Below are positions 1 through 6,804 of a DNA stretch of 12,337 nt, in pieces. Source of the stretch: an uncultured Lachnospiraceae bacterium (GTDB taxonomy: Bacteria; Bacillota_A; Clostridia; Lachnospirales; Lachnospiraceae); contig CAJUMT010000093.1 in assembly GCA_910587495.1 (NCBI GenBank), positions 1 to 12,337 on the forward strand, in the 5' to 3' direction. The position numbers were made by a program, and so were the translations under genes. Below the pieces are notes generated by a model. That model made no database searches. It was given only the letters and a program-made list of their open reading frames with translations, and was not told the origin of the DNA. The stretch's first letter is position 1. Each line of letters opens with the position of its first letter.

Positions 1-2
1 TT

Positions 3-173
3 CATGTGGCAGAAGTGGCAAATGATAAACTTTTAAAGGTAGCGGCTATCTATGGCGCCAGCGTAAGTGGAAAATCTAATGTGTATGATGCCTTTGAATA
101 TATGACTTACTATGTAGATGAATCCTTTAAATTTGGTGATGAAGAAGAACGGCGCAGGAAAACGGGATTTTGA
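3..173 (+). pseudogene. AAA15-type ATPase fragment (Walker A region)
   Basis: This frame is open from the window edge to a TGA at 171-173 and encodes 56 residues. It contains KLLKVAAIYGASVSGKSNV, which matches the P-loop neighbourhood of AAA15/RecF-like ATP-binding proteins (usual form IYGANASGKSNV). It continues with YDAFEYMTYYVDE, as in that family. Those proteins are normally around 350-450 residues, and nothing of the rest (signature motif, Walker B) follows. The reading frame instead runs into sequence of another family near 135-160. The true start lies upstream of the window. I infer a truncated remnant; a short N-terminal exon of something functional is unlikely. Confidence 0.65.
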
Positions 174-327
174 AATTGTCAAGTATTTGAATAATGTACA
201 GAAAGGCACGGCGTCGGTGATTGTACGAGGCGTCGGCGATTACGGCGGAACCAGGGCGCTGGACTTTAAAATACAGACCCACAGCTTGCCGTTGCTTCCG
301 CCGTGGATCGCTTCTCTGTTTCAATGA
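148..327 (+). pseudogene. Remnant of a cell-surface repeat-domain protein
   Basis: In a different frame from the ATPase fragment, residues such as DFEIVKYLNNVQKGTASV and then VRGVGDYGGTRALDFKI read like the end of an Ig-like/Chitobiase-type repeat common in Clostridia surface proteins (typical pattern: Y-NN--KGTA-V-V-G-G-Y-GT----F-I). The domain is normally reiterated within proteins of many hundred residues. Here only one partial repeat survives and ends at TGA 325-327. No ribosome binding site or start precedes it, and the upstream part is fused to the AAA15 fragment, so it is not expected to be translated. The left edge is approximate. Confidence 0.5.
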
Positions 328-342
328 CAGATGATTGCAGGT

Positions 343-372
343 TTGACAAAATAACATTATGGATTATATAAT
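343..372 (+). promoter_or_regulatory. Sigma-A promoter of the AAA-ATPase-like gene
   Basis: Both hexamers are perfect consensus: TTGACA at 343-348 and TATAAT at 367-372, with an 18-bp spacer (TATATA at 365-370 would give 16). Transcription should begin near 379. That places the ATG codons at 359 and 374 upstream of the transcript, so they cannot be the start. Confidence 0.8.
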
Positions 373-397
373 CATGGAAGAAGAGGAGGTGCAGAAT

Positions 398-2104
398 TTG
401 AACAATACAGTAAAACTTCCCATCGGTATCGAAGACTTTGAAGAGATCCGCACGGAAGGCTTCTACTATGTGGATAAGACAGAGATGATCACGGATCTTC
501 TGCACAACTGGGGAAAGGTAAACCTCTTTACCCGTCCCCGGCGCTTTGGTAAATCTCTGAATATGAGCATGCTCAAATATTTCTTTTCTTATGACGGTAA
601 TCCGGCGTTGTTTGACGGGCTTGCCGTTTCCCGGGAAAAAGAGCTCTGTGAGAAATATATGGGAAAATTCCCGGTGATCTCCATCACCTTAAAAGATGTG
701 GAATCCAGATATTATGAAGGGGCGCTGTTCGCGCTGCACTCGGTGATTCGGGACGAAGCGCGCCGGTTCCGTTTCCTGCTGGAGGAAGGGCGGCTTTCCG
801 AAGAAGAAGAGAGAGATTACCGGGCTTTGATCGAAACCCTTCCGATGCAGAATCTTAGTATCCCCGCGTCCGAGGGCATCGTCCGGGGAAGCCTTTTGCT
901 TTTGTCGAAGATTATTAGCAGGCACTATGGGCAGAAGATCGTCCTTCTGATCGATGAATATGACGTCCCGCTGGACAAGGCGCAGCAGTATGGATATTAT
1001 GACCAGATGCTCAGCCTGATCCGGGGGCTGTTCGCGCAGGCGCTGAAGACCAATGAGCATCTGTTCATGGCAGTGCTGACCGGATGTCTCCGGGTGGCGA
1101 AAGAGAGCATTTTTACCGGACTGAACAACTTCCATGTCATGTCCATCGCCAATGTTCTGTTTGATGAACATTTTGGTTTTTCTGACGCCGAGGTACTGGC
1201 CATGCTGGAATATTACGGGCTGGAAAGCCACTATGGACAGATCAAAGAATGGTACGACGGCTATCGCTTTGGAGATGCGGACGTATACTGTCCCTGGGAT
1301 GTAATAAATTATGTTAGTCAGCTCCGTTCTGAACCGGATGCAGATCCGGAAGCATTCTGGATCAATTCCAGCGGCAACGCCATCATCCGGACGCTGCTCC
1401 AGAAGGCAGACGCGCAGACCATGACGGAGCTGGACCAGCTGGTGAACGGCCTGTCTGTTACAAAAGAGATCTGTGAAGAACTGACTTATCGGGAATTGTA
1501 TGACAGTATCGACAATTTGTGGAGCATCCTTTACACCACAGGCTATCTGACAAAACGGGAAAAAGTAAAGCCAAATACTTACGAGCTTGCCATCCCCAAC
1601 CAGGAGATACGCGTTATCTTTACAAAGCAGATCCTGTCCTGGTTCCAGGAGGAAGCGCGGAAAGACGCTCCCACGTTGGATGCCTTCTGCGAGGCATTCC
1701 GTACAGGGGATGCACATGCGATCGAAAGGATGTTTACTGCTTATCTGAAGAAAACCATCAATATCCAAGACACCGCCGTAAGGAAAGAAAAGAAAGAAAA
1801 CTTTTACCATGGCATCTTACTGGGACTGTTGAGTTCCCGGCGGGACCAGATCCTTAAGTCCAGCGCGCAGTCCGGGGAAGGCTATAGCGACATTCTGGTT
1901 AAGATCCCTTCCCTTTCCATGGGTATTGTGATCGAACTTAAGTACTCCGAGAGCCGGAATCTGGAAGCAGCCTGTGAAAAAGCGCTGTTGCAGATCAAAG
2001 AGAAACACTATGATGAGCAGTTCCTTGACGACGACATCACAAAGATCCTGAAATATGGCATCGCCTGCCGCAGGAGAAGCTGCATGGTGCGGATGGAGCA
2101 GTAA
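398..2104 (+). CDS. AAA-ATPase-like protein with PD-(D/E)XK nuclease-like C-terminus
   Basis: This 568-residue protein belongs to the AAA-ATPase-like (PF09820) plus PDDEXK_9 (PF08011) family, abundant in gut anaerobes and of unknown biological role. Residues 6-28 (KLPIGIEDFEEIR...YYVDKT) are the family opening. FTRPRRFGKS around K52 is the P-loop variant and VLLIDEYD with D186/E187 is Walker B. Near the end, SDILV (D498) and VIELK (E513, K515) form a PD-(D/E)XK-like active site. Length is normal and no residue seems lost. I chose TTG 398 because AGGAGG at 384-389 lies 8 bases upstream and the promoter puts the 5' end near 379; an ATG start would have to be at 359 or 374, both before the transcript. 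It is monocistronic, with a hairpin terminator behind it. Nuclease activity is inferred from motifs only. Confidence 0.9.
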   Translation: MNNTVKLPIGIEDFEEIRTEGFYYVDKTEMITDLLHNWGKVNLFTRPRRFGKSLNMSMLKYFFSYDGNPALFDGLAVSREKELCEKYMGKFPVISITLKDVESRYYEGALFALHSVIRDEARRFRFLLEEGRLSEEEERDYRALIETLPMQNLSIPASEGIVRGSLLLLSKIISRHYGQKIVLLIDEYDVPLDKAQQYGYYDQMLSLIRGLFAQALKTNEHLFMAVLTGCLRVAKESIFTGLNNFHVMSIANVLFDEHFGFSDAEVLAMLEYYGLESHYGQIKEWYDGYRFGDADVYCPWDVINYVSQLRSEPDADPEAFWINSSGNAIIRTLLQKADAQTMTELDQLVNGLSVTKEICEELTYRELYDSIDNLWSILYTTGYLTKREKVKPNTYELAIPNQEIRVIFTKQILSWFQEEARKDAPTLDAFCEAFRTGDAHAIERMFTAYLKKTINIQDTAVRKEKKENFYHGILLGLLSSRRDQILKSSAQSGEGYSDILVKIPSLSMGIVIELKYSESRNLEAACEKALLQIKEKHYDEQFLDDDITKILKYGIACRRRSCMVRMEQ

Positions 2105-2137
2105 TGTCTGGTAAATAAGTTTAATGGTAAGATATAG

Positions 2138-2176
2138 CGGGGTGTTTGCTTTGGCTGCAAATACCCCGTATCTTTT
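2138..2176 (+). terminator. Intrinsic terminator after the AAA-ATPase-like gene
   Basis: A 12-bp stem (2138-2149 with 2157-2168, one G-U pair) has a 7-base loop and is followed by the T-rich run TATCTTTT. It lies 33 bases after the stop codon at 2104. The minus-strand GNAT pseudogene ends at 2203, so it may also stop transcription arriving from that side. Confidence 0.7.
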
Positions 2177-2202
2177 AATCTGATCACTTTATACTGATTT
2201 CG

Positions 2203-2624
2203 TTATAGATTGAAACTTTTCCTGACGGTGTCAAAAGTTTTGACAGCGCGCATTGTTTCTTCAGGAATTCCAATTTTTTTGTCCATGCAGATCGTTGTAT
2301 ACCACCAGTTAAACTTGAAGCCGCAGTCATCCATCCGCCCTGCCTGCGTATGTTTTCTTTCAGGTAAATAGTCATCTCGGCATTCCATGCATAAGCGGCT
2401 CTCGGCTGGAAACGCCCTGCATAAGAGTAGCCGATGATTTCTCCTGCATACTCCGCGACAAGGTATGGATAATATTCTAAGGTATGTGTGATTCGGTTTT
2501 GGAACTCTTTCAACGAGGGTACTTTGCACTCAAATGTTAATGCGGAATGAGCGACATAGTAAGCATATATATCAAGTAACTGTTTTGCGTCACTGTCTTT
2601 GGCTGCCCGGATTTTGAATTCCAT
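2203..2624 (-). pseudogene. GNAT acetyltransferase, broken by internal deletion
   Basis: The first part reads as a phosphinothricin-type GNAT N-acetyltransferase: IRAAKDSDAKQLLDIYAYYV, then HTLEYYPYLVAEYAGEIIGYSYAG, RAAYAWNAEMTIYLKENIRRQG. Family members continue with the acetyl-CoA loop (R/Q-x-x-G-x-G/A) and about 50-60 further residues before a CGYKF--WY motif near the C-terminus. Here RRQG is followed almost at once, in another frame, by DDCGFKFNWWYTTICMDKK, the expected C-terminal segment. Around 2330-2340 the gene has therefore lost roughly 150-180 bp and shifted frame; in the original frame it runs to 2184 as unrelated sequence. The acetyl-CoA binding loop is missing, so the product should be inactive. 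Start ATG is at 2622-2624 with an AAGGAAA ribosome binding site upstream, and the promoter is still intact. Confidence 0.8.
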
Positions 2625-2671
2625 AACTTTTTCCTTCCATGCTGTATCTGCGTATTTTGCACTATATTACA

Positions 2672-2700
2672 ATTATAGCACACAGCCAAAGAGACCACAA
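2672..2700 (-). promoter_or_regulatory. Promoter of the broken GNAT gene
   Basis: Reading on the minus strand, TTGTGG (2700-2695), a 17-bp spacer and a perfect TATAAT (2677-2672) preceded by TGC form an extended -10 promoter. The start of transcription is expected near 2665, about 40 bases before the GNAT start. The decay of the gene is therefore in the coding part, not the promoter. Confidence 0.6.
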
Positions 2701-2772
2701 TGATATCCGTGACGTTGAGAAATTGATACATTTTTCGCGAAGAATATTTTACGAAAAGTCACCTATGAAAAA

Positions 2773-2814
2773 TACAACATTTTTCCGCCCATTTACAACA
2801 TTCTGGTTTATAAT
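2773..2814 (+). promoter_or_regulatory. Putative LytTR operator and -10 region of the two-component operon
   Basis: Two perfect copies of TACAACATT lie at 2773-2781 and 2794-2802, separated by 12 bp, giving a 21-bp period. LytTR-domain regulators such as AgrA bind pairs of 9-bp direct repeats with this spacing, so the site is well placed for autoregulation by the regulator encoded at 2857. TATAAT follows at 2809-2814. The nearest -35-like element (TTTACA, 2792-2797) is only 11 bp from it, as in activator-dependent promoters. The exact start of transcription is uncertain, because the second repeat sits close to the -10. Confidence 0.55.
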
Positions 2815-2856
2815 AAGGAAGGTTGGTAAGATAAAAATATCAGGGGGTGGTCCGTT

Positions 2857-3576
2857 ATGATAAAGATTGCGGTCTGTGACGACGAGGACAGGATGTGCGA
2901 AGATTTACGACAGATGGTCGCCGCAAAACTGGAGCAGTGGAAGGAACCTTACAGGATTATCTGCTATACGAACGGCATACAGTTTTTATACGGACCGCTG
3001 GATTATGACCTCGTGTTTCTGGACATTCGGATGCCCGGCCCCGGCGGCATGGAGCTGGCAAAGATGCTCAGACAGAAAGGCTATGAAGGCATACTGATCT
3101 TTGTGACCGTGCTGACAGAGTATATGCAGGACGCTTTTGAAGTGGAGGCTATGGACTATCTGTGCAAACCCGTGGACGAACTTCGTCTGGAACGCGCGCT
3201 TTTGCGCAGTTTAAAAAGGCTGCGCCTAAAAGAAGAAAGGTCTCTTTTTGTCAGGACCATGGACAAATGTCGGAATATAAAGTTGAAAGATATTTACTAT
3301 TGTGAAGTCATTAATCGGAAAATTTATCTGCATACCAAAGACGACATGATTGATTATTATGGGAAGATCAAGGAGGTGGAGCAGCAGACGGCGCCCGCCC
3401 TGTTTCGGTGCCACCGGAGTTTTCTGGTCAACCCGGAACACCTGTCGGAATATAAAGACGGACAGGCTGTTTTAGAAAACGGGGCGCAGGTTCCCGTTTC
3501 TAAGAAGTACCGTCAGATATTTATGAAAAAAATGATGGAATATATGCAAAGCCAGAGTATGATCACAGGGGGATGA
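2857..3576 (+). CDS. LytTR-family response regulator (AgrA-like)
   Basis: This 239-residue cytoplasmic regulator has a receiver domain at about residues 2-120. The acidic pocket is D8/D9, the phospho-acceptor is D56 in VFLDIRMPG, T84 is the switch residue and K104 lies in YLCKP. A LytTR DNA-binding domain follows at about 130-235 (IYYCEVINRKIYLHTKD, FRCHRSFLVNPEHL, VPVSKKYR). All key residues are present and the length is typical. AGGGGGTGG at 2842-2850, 6 bases before ATG, fixes the start. The partner kinase begins 3 bases after the stop, so the two form an operon. The expected binding site type, a 9-bp direct repeat pair, occurs just upstream. No AgrB or AgrD gene is present in the window, so the signal is unknown. 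Confidence 0.92.
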   Translation: MIKIAVCDDEDRMCEDLRQMVAAKLEQWKEPYRIICYTNGIQFLYGPLDYDLVFLDIRMPGPGGMELAKMLRQKGYEGILIFVTVLTEYMQDAFEVEAMDYLCKPVDELRLERALLRSLKRLRLKEERSLFVRTMDKCRNIKLKDIYYCEVINRKIYLHTKDDMIDYYGKIKEVEQQTAPALFRCHRSFLVNPEHLSEYKDGQAVLENGAQVPVSKKYRQIFMKKMMEYMQSQSMITGG

Positions 3577-3579
3577 ACG

Positions 3580-4959
3580 ATGGAATGGTATATGCTGCTG
3601 CCTGCTTTTCTTGGATACGGTCTGCTGCCGTTTCTTACTTTTTTCTTTTTGTGCTGTTATGTAAATGTTCCTTTTTCATGGATCAAAGGCATTTGTTATG
3701 TGCTGTTGTCTTTTGGTTTATGTATGGCGGAAATGAAACTTGCGCTTGGAGGCAGTGTTGGGCTTGTGGCAGAGATTCTTTTGCTGGCCTTATGCAGCCG
3801 TGCGTTTCTAAAAAGAAAATGGACGGAATCTTTTGCTGTATCTGTTTTAATTTTATCTGTCTTAAATGTCAGCAGCGGCATCGCGAGCTGGGTCGGCTAT
3901 AGGATTTTACTGCCTTTTTCTTTGGCGCATGGTCTTGTACAGCCGACCGATACGATACGGGAGTGCTTAAGGCTTTTGCTGGTATGCGGACTGTCTGTGC
4001 TGCTTTTAAGCAGGTTTCGGCAGGAAACCGCGCGGGCGGACAGACAGACGCTGGCGCAAATGGCGATTCCTGTCTTTTTTATCTCGCTGGTTGTAAGGAT
4101 TGTTCAGACCTCGATTTACGGAGATCGGATACAGACAGGTGTTAAACCAGGAGAAATACTGATCCTTCCTAAGATTAACCATGGGGAATTTTTACTGCTG
4201 CAGATTGTGGCCTGTATCTGTCTGCTGGCCACATGGTCCGCGTATCAGAAGATTCTTCAAATCGTTTATGACAAACAGAAACTTGATTTCTTAGAACAGC
4301 AGGCGGCAAGACAGGAGACTTATCTTAAGGAAGCGATTCTGCGCGATCAAAAGACCCGCGCGTTTCGCCATGACATCAAAAACCATCTGACCGTGCTGGC
4401 AGGACTCTTACAGGCGGAGGAAAATGATAAGGCTTGTAAATACTTAGGCTGCCTGGAACAAACCTTTGCGGAGCTTTCTTATCCGGTCCGGACAGGAAAC
4501 GCGTCGGTGGACGCCTTGCTGAAAAGCAAACTTTCTGCGGCTGAGCAAAAAGGAATACGGGTCAAATGTGAAATGATGATCCCTGCGCGCAGCCAGGTGC
4601 AGGATACGGACTGGTGTATCCTTTTGTCCAATGCCCTTGATAATGCCGTGCAGGCATGCGAAAATGTTCCAAAGGAAGAGAGAAAAATTCAGATTTCCGG
4701 CAAAAGAAAGAAAAATTTTTATTTGCTGACAGTCAAGAACAGCTGCGACCAAAACCTGCGGCAGGCGCCCCCGGACGGGATCGGGCTTTCCAATATCAGG
4801 GCGGTTATGGAGCGTTATCAGGGAAGTGTGGAAAATACGGTTTTTGAAGGGATCTATTGTCTGCAGTTGTTTTTCGGCAGCTTACAACAGGAAAAAGATG
4901 TTTCACAACTGTCTTGTATTTGTGAAAGTATTTCTGACGATGTAAAAGATAAGACCTGA
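3580..4959 (+). CDS. GHKL sensor histidine kinase (AgrC-like)
   Basis: This 459-residue membrane sensor is the partner of the preceding regulator. The N-terminal half has about seven hydrophobic segments (roughly residues 5-27, 33-52, 55-75, 83-105, 127-146, 156-175, 201-219), as in AgrC-type peptide sensors. A short coiled linker leads to the H-box FRHDIKNHL with phospho-acceptor H264. The ATPase part has N-box SNALDNA (N351) and G-box DGIGLSNI (D399-I406); as in the HATPase_c_5 group, no long second glycine box is seen. AGGGGG at 3567-3572 inside the end of the regulator gene serves ATG 3580. The stop codon lies in the loop of the terminator. The ligand cannot be inferred; a cyclic peptide is possible by family analogy only. 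Confidence 0.9.
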   Translation: MEWYMLLPAFLGYGLLPFLTFFFLCCYVNVPFSWIKGICYVLLSFGLCMAEMKLALGGSVGLVAEILLLALCSRAFLKRKWTESFAVSVLILSVLNVSSGIASWVGYRILLPFSLAHGLVQPTDTIRECLRLLLVCGLSVLLLSRFRQETARADRQTLAQMAIPVFFISLVVRIVQTSIYGDRIQTGVKPGEILILPKINHGEFLLLQIVACICLLATWSAYQKILQIVYDKQKLDFLEQQAARQETYLKEAILRDQKTRAFRHDIKNHLTVLAGLLQAEENDKACKYLGCLEQTFAELSYPVRTGNASVDALLKSKLSAAEQKGIRVKCEMMIPARSQVQDTDWCILLSNALDNAVQACENVPKEERKIQISGKRKKNFYLLTVKNSCDQNLRQAPPDGIGLSNIRAVMERYQGSVENTVFEGIYCLQLFFGSLQQEKDVSQLSCICESISDDVKDKT

Positions 4960-4980
4960 GGCGGTCTTTCATTTTATATT
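4951..4980 (+). terminator. Terminator overlapping the kinase stop codon
   Basis: AAGACC (4951-4956) pairs with GGTCTT (4963-4968), and the kinase TGA stop (4957-4959) is in the 6-base loop. A T-rich tract follows (4968-4980). The stem is short, so termination may be partial. A second perfect inverted repeat, CATTTTATA/TATAAAATG (4970-4978/4982-4990), follows immediately. Confidence 0.5.
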
Positions 4981-4997
4981 TTATAAAATGTAACCTA

Positions 4998-5136
4998 AAA
5001 CAGCAACGGAATGGAGTTGTGGAACTTGAAACAGCAACGGAATGAACAATGCCCGAGAGGAATTGCGGACGCATCTTTTTGCGGACGGAAGTCCTCTCAG
5101 TACCAGGGCATTGGGAATGGAGTTGCGGAACTTGAA
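4998..5136 (+). repeat. Interleaved direct repeats upstream of the FlxA-like gene
   Basis: Repeat A is a 16-bp perfect direct repeat, AAACAGCAACGGAATG, at 4998-5013 and 5029-5044 (31-bp period). Repeat B is a 23-bp direct repeat at 5008-5030 and 5114-5136 with one mismatch (T5020 versus C5126); its second copy runs straight into the ribosome binding site of the next gene. The copies overlap each other, which suggests stepwise local duplication. A hairpin fills the space between the two B copies. The element matches no repeat class I recognise. Confidence 0.75.
5047..5113 (+). other. Long imperfect hairpin in the FlxA-like leader
   Basis: CAATGCCC (5047-5054) pairs with GGGCATTG (5106-5113). 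GAGAGGAATT (5055-5064) pairs with AAGTCCTCTC (5089-5098) with one mismatch, leaving a 7-base bulge on the right arm (5099-5105). The apical loop holds two copies of TTGCGGAC. It lies about 25 bases before the AGGAGG of the coiled-coil gene, so it could be a regulatory RNA leader, an attenuator or a small mobile palindrome. No known riboswitch class was recognised. Confidence 0.55.
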
Positions 5137-5148
5137 TAGGAGGAATCT

Positions 5149-5472
5149 ATGATGGGAGTAAACGCAGCCAGTATGAGTATACCTACTACATATGCAGGCG
5201 CGCCGTCCGGCGGAAGCTGTGAAGCGAAAATCCAGGCGCTCGAACAGAAACTTCAGAAACTGGACCAGGAGAAAAAAGATGCGGTGCAAAAGAAGGACGA
5301 AGAAAAGGTAAAAGAGCTGGAAAAACAGATCGAAAATATCAAGCGACAGATCGAACAGCTTAAAAAGAAAGAAAACCAGGAAGAAAAGGGTGCAGACCAG
5401 GAAAGCCTGGAAACCCCGGGTCGTAATCCTTATGATGCTTCCACAGGAGCGTATGTGGATGTGAGTGCATAG
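5149..5472 (+). CDS. Small FlxA-like coiled-coil protein
   Basis: This 107-residue, highly charged protein has a polar N-terminus rich in Ala, Ser, Thr and Gly (residues 1-24, with a lone Cys24). A long heptad coiled coil follows (about 26-76: KIQALEQKLQKLDQEKKD, ELEKQIENIKRQIEQLKKK), then a short flexible tail. The layout resembles FlxA-like (PF14282) proteins of Clostridia, whose function is poorly known. There is no signal peptide or membrane segment. AGGAGG at 5138-5143 lies 5 bases before ATG 5149 and 8 before ATG 5152; either could be used, and the second has the better spacing. It follows the two-component operon on the same strand but beyond a terminator and a repeat region, so control by that regulator is only a possibility. 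Confidence 0.75.
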   Translation: MMGVNAASMSIPTTYAGAPSGGSCEAKIQALEQKLQKLDQEKKDAVQKKDEEKVKELEKQIENIKRQIEQLKKKENQEEKGADQESLETPGRNPYDASTGAYVDVSA

Positions 5473-5508
5473 TACTCCGGCAACTTTTCTGAAATAATAA
5501 ATGGTTTC

Positions 5509-5560
5509 ATATACCCCCTAATACCTATTGACATACTAGGAAAAAGGGGGTATATTATTT
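5509..5560 (+). terminator. Strong hairpin terminator of the FlxA-like gene
   Basis: ATATACCCCCT (5509-5519) pairs perfectly with AGGGGGTATAT (5545-5555). Inside, CCTA (5524-5527) pairs with TAGG (5537-5540), with symmetric 4-base internal loops and a 9-base apical loop. A T-rich run follows (5556-5570). The structure begins 37 bases after the stop of the coiled-coil gene. The same bases carry the promoter of the next gene. Confidence 0.7.
5528..5556 (+). promoter_or_regulatory. Sigma-A promoter of the ATP-grasp gene, embedded in the dyad
   Basis: TTGACA (5528-5533), a 17-bp spacer and TATATT (5551-5556) form a near-perfect promoter with transcription expected near 5563. The -35 lies in the loop of the dyad at 5509-5555 and the -10 overlaps its right arm. 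The dyad could therefore also be a protein-binding operator. Confidence 0.8.
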
Positions 5561-5587
5561 TTATATTTTAGGAAAGGATTACATGTT

Positions 5588-6783
5588 ATGAATTTTATAT
5601 TTATCTCCCCGCACTTTCCTCGTACATACTGGAATTTCTGCGACAGGCTTAAGAAGAATGGTGTAAATGTATTGGGAATCGGTGATGCCGCATATGATTC
5701 CCTGGATGAAAATGTCAAAAATGCGCTGACAGAGTATTACTATCTGAGCAATATGGAAGATTATGAAAAGATGTATCGGGCTGTGGCATTTTTTGCTTTC
5801 AAATACGGAAGGATTGACTGGATCGAGTCAAACAATGAATACTGGCTGGAGCAGGACGCCCGTCTTCGTACAGATTTTAATGTAAATACAGGAATTAAAA
5901 GCGACAACATTTTGTATTTTAAAAGTAAAGCGGCCATGAAGGACAAGTATGGGCAGGGAGGTATTCCCACAGCCAGAGGGCATAAAGTAGTCGGCTATGA
6001 TGATATGGCTGCGTTTGTGGAAGAAGTCGGCTATCCTGTGATAGCTAAACCGGAAAACGGTGTTGGGGCGGCGGGTACCTTTACAATTCATAACAAGGAA
6101 GACCTGGTATGCTTTTTTAAAGAAAACCGGAAGAAGCATATGTATGTGAAGAATTTATTACCGGAGATATCTGCTCGTATGATGCAGTAGTGGATGCGGA
6201 TGCAAATCCTCTTTTTGAATCCATGACAGTCTGGCCGCCTTCTATTGCGGATATTGTCAACCAGGATTTGGATTTGGCCTATTATACACACAGAGAGGTA
6301 CCCGAGTCTTTGCGCGGGCTGGGAAGAAAGACCATCAAAGTCTTCGGCGCCTTTAACCGGTTCGTGCATCTGGAATTTTTCCGCCTGACCAAACCTAAGA
6401 AAGGCCTGGGAGAAATCGGAGATTTTGTGGCGTTGGAAGTCAATATGAGACCGGCGGGCGGCTATACGCCCGATATGATGAATTATGCCCATGATGTAGA
6501 CGTGTATCAGATCTGGGCAGATATGGTGACCAAAGGCCGCAGGGTCACGCCGAAACCTGAAAAAGAATATTTTTGCGCCTATGCCAGCCGCAAAGACGGG
6601 AAGGAGTACGTCCATACGCACGAAGAAATACTGGACCGGTACGGCGAAGCGATGATGATGTGCGAGCGGATGCCCGAGATGATGGTCCGCACCATGGGCA
6701 ATCAAATGTATACGGTTAAGCTGGAAACAGAAGAAGAGGTATTTGATTTTATTCGGTTTGCACATAAACAAAAAACCATATAA
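5588..6783 (+). pseudogene. ATP-grasp family ligase, disrupted by a 1-base frameshift
   Basis: Two adjacent frames together make one ATP-grasp protein of about 398 residues, similar to the biotin carboxylase/carbamoyl-phosphate synthase-like ligases of Clostridia. The first frame (5588-6187) gives an N-terminal nucleotide-like fold (MNFIFISPHFPRTYWNF) and the ATP-binding lysine region YPVIAKPENGVGAAGTF. At about 6146-6150 the expected YV-EEFITGDICSYDAVVDAD reading needs one extra G. Without it the frame reads KNLLPEIS and stops at 6188-6190. The second frame continues to the metal-binding EVNMRPAGGYTPDM and stops at TAA 6781-6783. The start is ATG 5588 with AGGAAAGGA at 5570-5578. All catalytic segments survive apart from the frameshift, so the lesion is recent or a sequencing error. 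The substrate is unknown. Confidence 0.85.
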
Positions 6784-6804
6784 ATACAAACAAAGCACAG
6801 GCAG

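Noticed and set aside
689..1810. A 373-residue open frame on the minus strand opposite the AAA-ATPase-like gene
   Set aside because: It lies entirely antisense to a gene with clear family motifs, has no ribosome binding site and shows no recognisable domain; it is a codon-composition shadow.
2723..2750. TTGATA-N16-TATTTT as a promoter for the two-component operon
   Set aside because: The -10 is poor and the element is over 100 bases upstream of the gene; the TATAAT next to the LytTR-type repeats is a better candidate.
2732..2757. Inverted repeat TTTTCG/CGAAAA
   Set aside because: It has only six base pairs, in an AT-rich region with a long loop; it is easily expected by chance.
4970..4990. 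Perfect 9-bp inverted repeat CATTTTATA/TATAAAATG as an operator or second terminator
   Set aside because: It is pure AT-rich sequence with no GC stem and no clear promoter boxes nearby; it is mentioned only as part of the terminator region.
4998..5136. Repeats considered as a CRISPR array
   Set aside because: There are only two copies each of two unequal, overlapping repeats, no regular spacers and no cas genes.
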